64,000 bases of DNA, taken from the NCBI GenBank assembly GCA_009699875.1, contig WLNI01000001.1, forward strand, positions 1,302,001 to 1,366,000. The letters are read 5' to 3'. Shown here piece after piece: positions 1 to 6,964 of the stretch. The notes beneath the pieces were generated by a model, which made no database searches, had not been told where the DNA came from, and saw nothing but the letters and a program-made list of their open reading frames with translations. The position numbers and the translations under genes are program-made. The DNA is from Actinomycetota bacterium. Its GTDB lineage: Bacteria; Actinomycetota; Acidimicrobiia; Acidimicrobiales; RAAP-2. Numbering within the stretch: position 1 is the stretch's first letter; every line of letters starts with the position of its first letter.

Positions 1-121
1 TCTCAAATCCCTCTTTGGTGTCGAGTGAACCTAGTGATCCAGGGGCGGGAATATTTGCCGAGAGCCACTGCGCTGCCTCGGCTCGAAAGGCCTGTTCATC
101 CTCAGAAAACGTGAAGTCCAC
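1..121 (-). CDS. Acyl-CoA dehydrogenase, N-terminal fragment (runs off window)
   Basis: The first 40 codons of a minus-strand gene are visible from a GTG at 121. The protein begins VDFTFSEDEQAFRAEA, the usual opening helix of acyl-CoA dehydrogenases (compare MDFTLGERSDIFREEA in the ACAD at 54318). A GAG purine run lies about 8 bases upstream of the GTG. The gene diverges from the thiolase operon starting at 167, so the two share a promoter region of about 45 bases. The rest of the protein, including the flavin and catalytic regions, lies outside the window, so substrate class cannot be judged. Confidence 0.75.
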   Translation of the reverse strand, partial: MDFTFSEDEQAFRAEAAQWLSANIPAPGSLGSLDTKEGFE

Positions 122-166
122 GCTTGAAATCTCGCACACCCACGCGTGATCGGCAAGAATGCCTCT

Positions 167-1333
167 GTGCGAACGTGTGTGATAGTCGATGCAGTACGAA
201 CTCCAGTGGGTCGAAGAGGGGGTGTCCTCTCGGGATGGCACGCCACTGATTTAGCCGCCCAGCCGCTAAAAGCTCTCATTGAGAGGAACGACATCGATCC
301 AGCCTTGATCGATGACGTGATCATGGGATGCACCATGACCGTTGGAGAGCAGGCCATGAACATTGCTCGCAATGCCGCACTCGCTGCTGGCTATCCAGAG
401 ACAGTGCCGGGAACGACCGTTGACCGCCAGTGTGGTTCGGCCCAGCAAGCAATTCACTTTGCCGCCCAAGCAGTCCTTTCTGGAGCGATGGACATTGTCG
501 TTGGCGCAGGCGTCGAATCAATGAGTCGAGTTCCGATTGGTTCGACCACCGAGCCTGGTCCTGGTGAAGCCTACGGTCCTCTCTACAAAGCTCACTTTGA
601 GTTAATTCACCAAGGTGAATGCGCCGAAGAAATTGCTCGGCGCTGGTCAATCACTCGAGACGACATGGATGACCTCGCGTACTCATCGCATCAGCGAGCG
701 GGACAAGCCCAAGATGAAGGTCGATTCGACAACGAAATCATCGCCTTAGAAGCCCGAAGCCATGACGGCGCAGCCTCAGGGATCGTTTCGAAAGATGAAG
801 GAGTGCGCCGGGACACCACGAGAGAGAAACTCTCCACACTTCGGCCTGCATTCTTTGAAGACGGTCAAGTGACAGCTGCGTCCTCATCGCAGATCTCAGA
901 CGGTGCAGCGGCGGTATTGGTGATGAGCGAAGAGAAAGCGAACGAACTCGGCCTCACGCCACGAGCTCGATTTCATACCTTTGCGGTCGCGGCGAACGAT
1001 CCTCAGATCATGTTGACCGCTCCCATCCCTGCGACGACAAAAATTCTGGAGAAGTCAGGTCTTTCATTAGCTGACATCGATCTCATCGAAATCAACGAAG
1101 CGTTCGCATCAGTCGTTCTCGCGTGGGAGAAAGAACACCACCCTGACATGAGCAAAGTGAATGTCAACGGAGGAGCAATGGCCCTCGGCCACCCCACCGG
1201 CGCATCGGGTGCCCGCATCATGTCGACCCTGCTCAATGAATTAGAGCGAACACAAGGTCGCTTTGGTCTCCAGACCATGTGTGAGGGTGGCGGCCAAGCG
1301 AACGCCACGATCATTGAGCGGCTCGGCTCATGA
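167..1333 (+). CDS. Thiolase (acetyl-CoA acyltransferase), FadA5-like
   Basis: Catalyses CoA-dependent cleavage of 3-ketoacyl-CoA in beta-oxidation. The thiolase triad is intact: nucleophilic Cys in DRQCGSAQQ (about residue 89), His in ALGHPTGASG, and the second Cys in TMCEGGG near the C-terminus. VNVNGGAMALGHP and SSQISDGAAAVL resemble mycobacterial FadA5, the steroid side-chain thiolase, as I recall that family; the assignment to steroids is inference. I prefer GTG 167 because it begins directly with the conserved VRTCVIVDAVRTPVG; GTG at 146 would add seven residues. The stop overlaps the next start (ATGA), indicating an operon with the DUF35 and SCP2-thiolase genes. Confidence 0.9.
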   Translation: MRTCVIVDAVRTPVGRRGGVLSGWHATDLAAQPLKALIERNDIDPALIDDVIMGCTMTVGEQAMNIARNAALAAGYPETVPGTTVDRQCGSAQQAIHFAAQAVLSGAMDIVVGAGVESMSRVPIGSTTEPGPGEAYGPLYKAHFELIHQGECAEEIARRWSITRDDMDDLAYSSHQRAGQAQDEGRFDNEIIALEARSHDGAASGIVSKDEGVRRDTTREKLSTLRPAFFEDGQVTAASSSQISDGAAAVLVMSEEKANELGLTPRARFHTFAVAANDPQIMLTAPIPATTKILEKSGLSLADIDLIEINEAFASVVLAWEKEHHPDMSKVNVNGGAMALGHPTGASGARIMSTLLNELERTQGRFGLQTMCEGGGQANATIIERLGS

Positions 1334-1764
1334 CGCCAGTGCAACAAGTTGCCGTTGAAGGGTTCTTTGATCCCACGATTCCAGCGCTGCTCGGTACCAG
1401 GTGCGTAGAGTGCGCCACAGTCTTCTTCCCGGCTGAAGAAACCTCGTGTCGAAATCCCCACTGCACTTCGACAGCGTTAGAAGCCATGACGCTTTCCACT
1501 CGAGGGACGGTCTGGTCCTACACCGATGCGCAGTATCAGCCACCTCCGCCCTACGTTGCAGCCGACCCCTACGTCCCGTTTGCTCTGGCTGCAGTGGAGT
1601 TAGAAAAAGAAGGCATCGTTGTTTTGGGCCAACTCGCTCACGGCATTGGCGTCGATCAACTCAGCGTCGGTATGGAAGTTGAACTCGTGACAGAAGTTTT
1701 GTACTCCGATGAAGAGGCCGAACACCTTGTCTGGAAATGGCGACCGGTGAACAACAATGGCTAA
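1330..1764 (+). CDS. DUF35 OB-fold/zinc-ribbon acyl-CoA-binding protein
   Basis: A 144-residue DUF35 protein with an N-terminal rubredoxin-like zinc ribbon (CVEC near residue 27, then CRNPHC near residue 40) followed by an OB-fold with the typical YTDAQYQPPPPYVAADPY and PFALAAVEL segments. DUF35 proteins bind acyl-CoA and form complexes with thiolase-fold partners such as Ltp2 aldolase or archaeal thiolase/HMG-CoA synthase. It overlaps the upstream thiolase by 4 bases and the downstream SCP2-type thiolase by 8 bases, so all three are probably co-translated; the downstream protein is the likelier partner. Confidence 0.85.
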   Translation: MTPVQQVAVEGFFDPTIPALLGTRCVECATVFFPAEETSCRNPHCTSTALEAMTLSTRGTVWSYTDAQYQPPPPYVAADPYVPFALAAVELEKEGIVVLGQLAHGIGVDQLSVGMEVELVTEVLYSDEEAEHLVWKWRPVNNNG

Positions 1765-2953
1765 CGACAAACGAGTTGCTGTTCTTGGGGTGGGGATGCA
1801 TCCCTGGGGGAAATGGGGAAGAAACTTCGTTGAGTATGGGGTCGCTGCCGCACAAGCTGCACTCGCTGATGCTGGCGTTCCTTGGGAAGATATTGACTAC
1901 GTCGCTGGAGCTGACACGATTCGAAATGGGTATCCAGGCTTTATCGCCGGTGCCACCTTCGCCCAGGCGTTGGGGTGGACCGGCGCCCAAGTCTCGTCAA
2001 GTTACGCCGCCTGTGCATCTGGAGCCGCAGCGCTCTCAAATGCCCGAGCCCAGATTTTGGCCGGCTTTAGCGACGTCGCCCTTGTCGTGGGAGCTGACAC
2101 CACGCCGAAGGGTTTCTTCAAACCCGTCGGTGGAGAGCGACGCGACGATCCGGACTGGTTGCGATTCCATCTACTCGGAGCGACCAATCCGACGTACTTT
2201 GCGCTTTATGCGAGACGCCGCATGGCCATCTATGGCGCAACCGAAGAAGACTTTGCCCAAGTCAAAGTAAAAAATGCTCGCCATGGACTAGAAAATCCCA
2301 ACGCTCGCTATCGAAAAGAAGTGACCGTCGAAGAAGTCTTAGCCTCGCCGGTCGTATCTGATCCGCTTCGACTCTTAGAGATCTGTGCCACGTCAGACGG
2401 GGGAGCCGCGTTGGTGATTTGCTCGATGGAGTACGCCAAGAAACACGGGGTGAGTTCGCCAGTTACCGTCAATGGTGTGGCCACAGTGACCCCAACATTT
2501 CCGAACACGGTGATCGAGATGCCGAACTTCGCGACGGACTCTTCAGTCTCTGTCCCACAAGAAGGACGGTCATTCCGGGCTTCCATTGCCCATGCGGCCT
2601 ACGAACAAGCCGGCATTGGTCCAGAAGACGTGTCCCTGGCTGAGGTCTATGACTTGTCGAGTGCGTTGGAGCTCGACTGGTACGAAGACATCGGCCTCTG
2701 TGGCGAGGGGAAAGCCGAGCAGTTACTCAGAGATGGCGACACCACGATTGGTGGTCGTGTCCCAGTGAATCCTTCTGGAGGACTGGCCTGTTTTGGAGAA
2801 GCTATTCCCGCCCAAGCAATCGCCCAGGTCTGTGAAGCCACATGGCAACTTCGAGGCCAAGCAACCGGCCGTCAAGTCGAAGGGGCCACCGTGGCGGTTA
2901 CCGCCAACCAAGGACTCTTTGGCCATGGATCATCTGTTGTCTTAGCGCGTTGA
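1757..2953 (+). CDS. SCP2-type thiolase / lipid-transfer (Ltp) protein
   Basis: A 398-residue thiolase-fold protein of the Ltp type, sitting after its likely DUF35 partner. The nucleophile position keeps Cys (AACASG, Cys86), but the usual GHP histidine motif reads CFGEAIPA, so the His is replaced by Glu. In the same family, Ltp2 is a retro-aldolase that cleaves 17-hydroxy steroid side chains, so thiolysis should not be assumed. The segment AEVYDLSSALELDW corresponds to the family's conserved tyrosine loop. The gene's end overlaps by 12 bases, tail to tail, with the ubiquitin-like gene on the other strand. Confidence 0.85.
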   Translation: MANDKRVAVLGVGMHPWGKWGRNFVEYGVAAAQAALADAGVPWEDIDYVAGADTIRNGYPGFIAGATFAQALGWTGAQVSSSYAACASGAAALSNARAQILAGFSDVALVVGADTTPKGFFKPVGGERRDDPDWLRFHLLGATNPTYFALYARRRMAIYGATEEDFAQVKVKNARHGLENPNARYRKEVTVEEVLASPVVSDPLRLLEICATSDGGAALVICSMEYAKKHGVSSPVTVNGVATVTPTFPNTVIEMPNFATDSSVSVPQEGRSFRASIAHAAYEQAGIGPEDVSLAEVYDLSSALELDWYEDIGLCGEGKAEQLLRDGDTTIGGRVPVNPSGGLACFGEAIPAQAIAQVCEATWQLRGQATGRQVEGATVAVTANQGLFGHGSSVVLAR

Positions 2954-3598
2954 GCGCCGCTGAATCGAAATAGTAACTCGAGCGAGAAGTGCGCCGAGGA
3001 GGACGAGGACTGTCCCTCCAAGAAATAACTCAGTTGTTGCTGACCCCGTGCTCGCCAGTTCATGCGAGGGCACACGCGAAGTCGTTGTTGTCGTTGTTGT
3101 TGTAGGCGTCGCAGCGAGGGTGGTTGCCGATACCGATGGCGAGGGAACATTTGGTCCAGTTGGGTTCGTCGATGCCACCGTGACGATATAGGTCGTCGAG
3201 CTCTGTGCATGTTCAATGGTGCACGTGGTCGCAACGGCAGTGCACGACAAGCTGCCAGAACTTGTGGTGGCAATAAAACCAGAGTTCTGTCCGTAGCTAT
3301 CTGTTGTTCCTACCGGCGAATCCCACGTCACGGTCAACGTTGTCTCGCCAGGGACGATCGAGACAATGATTGGGGTGACGTAGAAATTAATAGTTGAAGC
3401 GGGCACGACGTTGTAGTCGTTAAGAGTTCTTCCGTCCAGCATGATCATGCCGTTGTATTGAAGGATCATCTGGGCTGGAGGGATTGCTTGAGCATCTTGT
3501 ATCTTTGCCTTGACATTTTCAATAGAGTCTGATGACTCAACAAAAAGTATTTGCACATGCGCCGCTATGTCTTCAGCGCTTATGTACTGTGCACTCAC
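2942..3598 (-). CDS. Ubiquitin-like domain + Fn3-like domain + LASTG/TM anchor protein
   Basis: A 218-residue protein of unusual build. Residues about 14-74 read like ubiquitin: SDSIENVKAKIQD, then AIPPAQ, then LDGRTLNDYN, closely matching ubiquitin residues 20-60. Residues 77-162 look like a fibronectin type III or Ig-like domain with one CTAVATTC pair. A Thr run (166-173) leads to SHELASTG (LASTG at 181-185), a hydrophobic segment 190-212 and a basic tail QRRSTR, the architecture of a sortase substrate. There is no signal peptide, and the first beta strand of ubiquitin (MQIFVKTLTGK) has no counterpart, so the N-terminus may be truncated. GTG start overlaps the exporter stop by 4 bases (GTGA). 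Ubiquitin key positions differ: Ile44 is Gln, Lys48 is Met, and there is no C-terminal Gly-Gly. Confidence 0.75.
   Translation of the reverse strand: MSAQYISAEDIAAHVQILFVESSDSIENVKAKIQDAQAIPPAQMILQYNGMIMLDGRTLNDYNVVPASTINFYVTPIIVSIVPGETTLTVTWDSPVGTTDSYGQNSGFIATTSSGSLSCTAVATTCTIEHAQSSTTYIVTVASTNPTGPNVPSPSVSATTLAATPTTTTTTTTSRVPSHELASTGSATTELFLGGTVLVLLGALLARVTISIQRRSTR
3080..3103 (-). repeat. Trinucleotide tract encoding eight threonines
   Basis: A run of ACA/ACG/ACT codons on the minus strand encodes Thr166-Thr173 of the ubiquitin-like surface protein, between the Fn3-like domain and the LASTG motif. It is a plausible wall-spanning or glycosylated linker. Because units are whole codons, slippage would change linker length without shifting the frame. 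Confidence 0.7.
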
Positions 3599-5097
3599 GT
3601 CGGCAACTCTACTTGTGGTGATGTCTGCGCGGCACTCAAACTGGCTTTTCCGGTATCTCGGGGGATTAAGAACGTCGCCACCACTGCAGCGAGGCAGATC
3701 GCTGACGCCGTGAGAAAGGCCAAGTTATAGCCATGGGTCAAGGCTTGTTTTGTGGCAAGCGATGTTGCCGCTCCAAAGCTTGGGTGTTGGCCGCCAGTCG
3801 CAGTCGTCGTCGCACTTGCAGCGATCGTGGCTAAGACGGCGAGGCCGAGTGCGCCCCCGATCTGGCGAGAGGTATTTAACAACCCTGAAGCCAGACCGGC
3901 TTGCGTGTGATCGACGTGCGATGTTGCCGCTGCGGCCAATGGACTAAAGAGGAGGCCTAAGGCAAAGGCGATCAAAATAGCGGGGAAGAAGACCCCTCCG
4001 AAGTACGATCCCGTTGCACTCAAGTGCCCGATCCAGAAGAAGCCAATCATGGCCAAGGTGGTTCCCGTGATGATGAGTTTCCAGACACCAATCTTGGCCA
4101 TAAGTCGAGAAGCAGTCTGCGCGCCAAAGATGATGGCAACGGCTTGGGGGGCAAACGCAAAACCAGTCTTCAACGCGCTATAGCCAAGTACTTCTTGGAG
4201 ATAAAGGGTGAGGAAGTACCACATTGAAAAGAATGCTGATCCAATGAGCAACATCACGACGTTGGAGCTCGCTGTCGTTCTCTTCACAAGGAAAGAAAAT
4301 GGAACCAATGGGTCTGTTGCGATTTTGGTTTCAACGAGGGCAAAAGCCAATAAGAGAGCAACGCCAATGGCAAGCCAAACAAGTGTTGTCCCTGAACCCC
4401 ATGGATGCGTGGCCGTTCCAACAATCGCATAGACCAAGGTGGACAGACCAGCCGTTACGAGTACAGCCCCCGCAATGTCGAGTTTTGATGACTCCGACTT
4501 TCGAGACATCTCAGGGAGCCAAAGAACCGCCCCAACGATGACGGCGATTCCAATCGGGATGTTGATGAAGAGCACCCAACGCCACGAAAGTTCAGCAGTC
4601 AAAATTCCGCCCAGGAGCGAACCAATCGCTCCACCTGCGCCTCCGACGGCACCCCAGGCGCCAAGAGCCTTGGGAAGTCGTGGCCCCTGAAACGTGGTCA
4701 CAATAATCGTCAGTGTTGCGGGAGAAAGAAACGCGCCGCCGAGTCCTTGGGCTACCCGAGCTCCGGTCATCATCCCTGACGTCGTCGCGAGCCCTCCCGC
4801 CAAACTCGCAACAGAAAAGAGGATTGCTCCTAGGAGAAATATCTTTCTTCGACCAAAGAGATCAGCAGCTCGCCCGCCGAGGAGAAGAAATCCCGCGAAG
4901 GCCAAGACGTAGGCGTTGACGACCCACTGCAGGCCGGTTGCCGAGTAATGAAGCGAGACGCCGATTGATGGCAGTGCGACGTTCACCACCGAGACGTCCA
5001 AGATGACCATGAACTGAGCGATACACGCCAACGCCAAGATCAAATTTTCTCGGCGAGTCGTCAATACCGGGGCATGTGGTGGGGACTGCGACATCAT
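3595..5097 (-). CDS. MFS drug-resistance-type exporter, DHA2 (EmrB/QacA) family
   Basis: A 500-residue integral membrane protein with about 14 hydrophobic segments, the DHA2 length. The family signature in TM1 is present (VILDVSVVNVALPSIG), as are motif A between TM2 and TM3 (GGRAADLFGRRK) and the antiporter motif C region rich in Gly (GGAGGAIGSLLGG). It probably exports hydrophobic compounds using the proton gradient; the substrate is unknown. It starts at an ATG-ATG pair at 5097. The GTGA overlap with the ubiquitin-like gene implies a two-gene operon. It is the only transporter seen in this window. Confidence 0.9.
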   Translation of the reverse strand: MMSQSPPHAPVLTTRRENLILALACIAQFMVILDVSVVNVALPSIGVSLHYSATGLQWVVNAYVLAFAGFLLLGGRAADLFGRRKIFLLGAILFSVASLAGGLATTSGMMTGARVAQGLGGAFLSPATLTIIVTTFQGPRLPKALGAWGAVGGAGGAIGSLLGGILTAELSWRWVLFINIPIGIAVIVGAVLWLPEMSRKSESSKLDIAGAVLVTAGLSTLVYAIVGTATHPWGSGTTLVWLAIGVALLLAFALVETKIATDPLVPFSFLVKRTTASSNVVMLLIGSAFFSMWYFLTLYLQEVLGYSALKTGFAFAPQAVAIIFGAQTASRLMAKIGVWKLIITGTTLAMIGFFWIGHLSATGSYFGGVFFPAILIAFALGLLFSPLAAAATSHVDHTQAGLASGLLNTSRQIGGALGLAVLATIAASATTTATGGQHPSFGAATSLATKQALTHGYNLAFLTASAICLAAVVATFLIPRDTGKASLSAAQTSPQVELPT

Positions 5098-5146
5098 TTT
5101 ATCTTAGGGGCGTGACTTGCAACCTATTCAAAGTCCGCGTTGATCG

Positions 5147-5950
5147 CTAGGGAGACGGTCGCAGACCTCGTATTCGCTCACCGGAGGTCGCAAGCCACGC
5201 GTCATAATCATTTGCTTTTCGCTTGAACGACTCCCCAACTCGCTGATGTGGAAGAACGAGAAAGCGACCTTCCTTCATGGCCGCAATCGTTGCCTCTGCG
5301 CATGCTTCTGGCTCAACGACGTCCCCAAGGCCTTCTGGCAAAACAAAAGGTGACTCTGCGGACTCGTTATCTTCATCTCGGCCCAACAGTCCGGTGTTGA
5401 CCAGATTCGGGCACAGGCAACTGACGTGAATATTTTTATCGGCATAGTTCAGCGCTAACCATTCGGCAAAACCCAGGGCCCCATGTTTCGTGAAGGTGTA
5501 ACCCATTCCGGCAGGACCGGTAATCAACGCTGCGGAAGAAAGCGTCTGAACAAAGTAGCCACCACCCTGTTCGATCATGGAAGGAAGGACCGCTTGCGCA
5601 GCCCAGACATGAGAGAGCAGATTGACTCGTGTGATGGCGTCGATTTGTTCGATACTTGATCCAAGATCAGGACCTTGGTCAAGGATTCCAGCATTTGAAC
5701 AGAAGACCTTGACCGGTCCAAAGGTATCGACTGCTTGTTCGACGAGCGAGACAAGGGAGGCGTGATCACCAACATCGCACGCTACAGAGATCCCACCTAA
5801 GCGGTTCGCAATTTTGTCTGCACGAGCTTTGTTGACGTCGGCGATGACGACGTTGGCCCCTTCTTTGGCTATCGCTTCGGCAAAAGCTCGACCGATCCCA
5901 TGGCCCCCGCCGGTAATGACTGCACACGTTCCAGCGACATCAAACGACAT
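5147..5950 (-). CDS. Short-chain dehydrogenase/reductase (SDR)
   Basis: Classical SDR of 267 residues. The cofactor motif TGGGHGIG is at 13-20, NAG at 86-88, catalytic Ser about 138-139, and Tyr151 with Lys155 in YTFTK. An acidic residue after beta 2 (IADV) favours NAD. It is the last gene of an operon with two MaoC-fold hydratase subunits (2-base gap), so oxidation of a 3-hydroxyacyl-CoA produced by that hydratase is the simplest role. The C-terminal segment VLPHQRVGESFKRKANDYDAW resembles steroid or short-chain alcohol SDRs with an extended tail; substrate is not determinable. Confidence 0.88.
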   Translation of the reverse strand: MSFDVAGTCAVITGGGHGIGRAFAEAIAKEGANVVIADVNKARADKIANRLGGISVACDVGDHASLVSLVEQAVDTFGPVKVFCSNAGILDQGPDLGSSIEQIDAITRVNLLSHVWAAQAVLPSMIEQGGGYFVQTLSSAALITGPAGMGYTFTKHGALGFAEWLALNYADKNIHVSCLCPNLVNTGLLGRDEDNESAESPFVLPEGLGDVVEPEACAEATIAAMKEGRFLVLPHQRVGESFKRKANDYDAWLATSGERIRGLRPSP

Positions 5951-5952
5951 TG

Positions 5953-6372
5953 TTACGCTGCTCTTTCAAGAACGAAGGTGGCCCACCCGGTTAGGTGCAC
6001 GCCACCATTTTGGCGAGTAACAGAACAAGTAACGTCCGCCAACGTCTCGGATGCTTCGCGGCGAATTTCTGTGACGACTCCTGAATACTCGAGAACGTCA
6101 CCGGGCCAGGCTTGTTCGCTCCACTGCACTTTGAGTCGTCGAATATGTGCGGCTCCAAAAAAATCGGTGAGGTACGTGCCGAGAACACCAGCTTGCAGCA
6201 TCCCGACAGCAAAAGGGGCTGGGAAACCAGCTGCTTGGGCAAAGAGGGTGTCGTGATGGATTGGGTTCATATCTCCCGAGGCACCCTGGTAACGAACGAA
6301 GTCAGTCACGCTCAGTGGCTTGTCCGTGAATATGGGGAGGACGTGGCCTTGTGTGATGTCGTCAGCCTTCAT
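5953..6372 (-). CDS. MaoC-like enoyl-CoA hydratase, catalytic subunit
   Basis: A 139-residue single hot-dog protein. The hydratase-2 motif is intact in YQGASGDMNPIHHD (Asp and His of GDxNPIHxD), which gives (R)-specific hydration of 2-enoyl-CoA. Its start ATG shares one base with the upstream TAA stop (TAATG), so it is translationally coupled to the MaoC N-type subunit at 6372-6818. Such two-gene pairs form heteromeric hydratases (HadAB; ChsH1/ChsH2 in sterol side-chain degradation). Here the partner carries no DUF35 domain, unlike ChsH2. Confidence 0.88.
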   Translation of the reverse strand: MKADDITQGHVLPIFTDKPLSVTDFVRYQGASGDMNPIHHDTLFAQAAGFPAPFAVGMLQAGVLGTYLTDFFGAAHIRRLKVQWSEQAWPGDVLEYSGVVTEIRREASETLADVTCSVTRQNGGVHLTGWATFVLERAA

Positions 6373-6818
6373 TATGCGCCGGCTTTCTCTGGAGCTTGGC
6401 TTGTTTCAATGGCTGTTGTTCGCGACTCAGCAACAAGCGTCCCCTCGGCATTCTTAAACTCTGTGATGATCTCGTGAAACTGCATCATGCCGCCACGGCG
6501 TCCTTGCTTTTCCCAAATTTTCCCAATGCGCATATGTCCCGTGAGGTGGTCACCGACTCGGGGAGGTTCTCCATGGAAAATAAACTCTTGCCCTCCATGA
6601 AGCATCCGCTCCAAATTGATCGGGATACCCCGAGAGGGTGATGAGGTCTCCGTCTGCCAAAACGCAGCCGCAGCGAGGAAGGTTGGAGGAATAACACTGT
6701 CGTCTTGTCGGTACTCAGGGTTGGTCGACTTCGTCGCTCTGGCGAACTCTCGAACTTTGCCCGCCTCGATTGTCATCTCGAACGGCGTACCCTCTCGACC
6801 TTCTGCTGATTGATCCAT
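6372..6818 (-). CDS. MaoC N-terminal-type dehydratase subunit (FAS1-DH-like)
   Basis: A 148-residue hot-dog protein starting at ATG 6818 behind a strong ribosome site (AAGGGGGG, spacing 4); a longer upstream start exists but has no such site. The sequence FARATKSTNPEY, IPPTFLAAAAFW and MLHGGQEFIFHGEPPRVGD is typical of the non-catalytic or N-type half of heteromeric MaoC hydratases (HadA/ChsH2 N-part). It lacks the GDxNPIHxD motif, which its coupled partner supplies. First gene of the MaoC-MaoC-SDR operon, divergent from the alcohol dehydrogenase. Confidence 0.85.
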   Translation of the reverse strand: MDQSAEGREGTPFEMTIEAGKVREFARATKSTNPEYRQDDSVIPPTFLAAAAFWQTETSSPSRGIPINLERMLHGGQEFIFHGEPPRVGDHLTGHMRIGKIWEKQGRRGGMMQFHEIITEFKNAEGTLVAESRTTAIETSQAPEKAGA

Positions 6819-6881
6819 GCTTCCCCCCTTAGACGTGGTCGAAGTGTAGCGAGTGAGTCCTCGAGGAAGCCAAATCACTAG

Positions 6882-6903
6882 CAACACCGAGCGGTTGGTG
6901 TTG
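6882..6903. promoter_or_regulatory. Inverted repeat in divergent promoter region
   Basis: CAACACC (6882-6888), an 8-base spacer, and GGTGTTG (6897-6903) form a perfect 7-base dyad between the MaoC operon and the alcohol dehydrogenase. A possible -10 box TACTAT follows at 6920-6925 for the rightward gene. The position fits an operator for a dimeric regulator; no regulator gene is adjacent. Confidence 0.4.
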
Positions 6904-6964
6904 AATCAGCTGACTTGATTACTATGAACCTTTCAGACAGCGATAGAAAAGAGCCAAGGGGGCG

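Noticed and set aside
3062..3397. Arg/Cys-rich 111-residue open frame on the plus strand
   Set aside because: It is antisense to the poly-Thr and Fn3 part of the ubiquitin-like gene; its composition follows from the complementary repeats.
2942..3598. Ubiquitin-like gene as eukaryotic contamination
   Set aside because: It is embedded between bacterial genes, overlaps an exporter by GTGA, lacks introns and carries a bacterial LASTG-type anchor.
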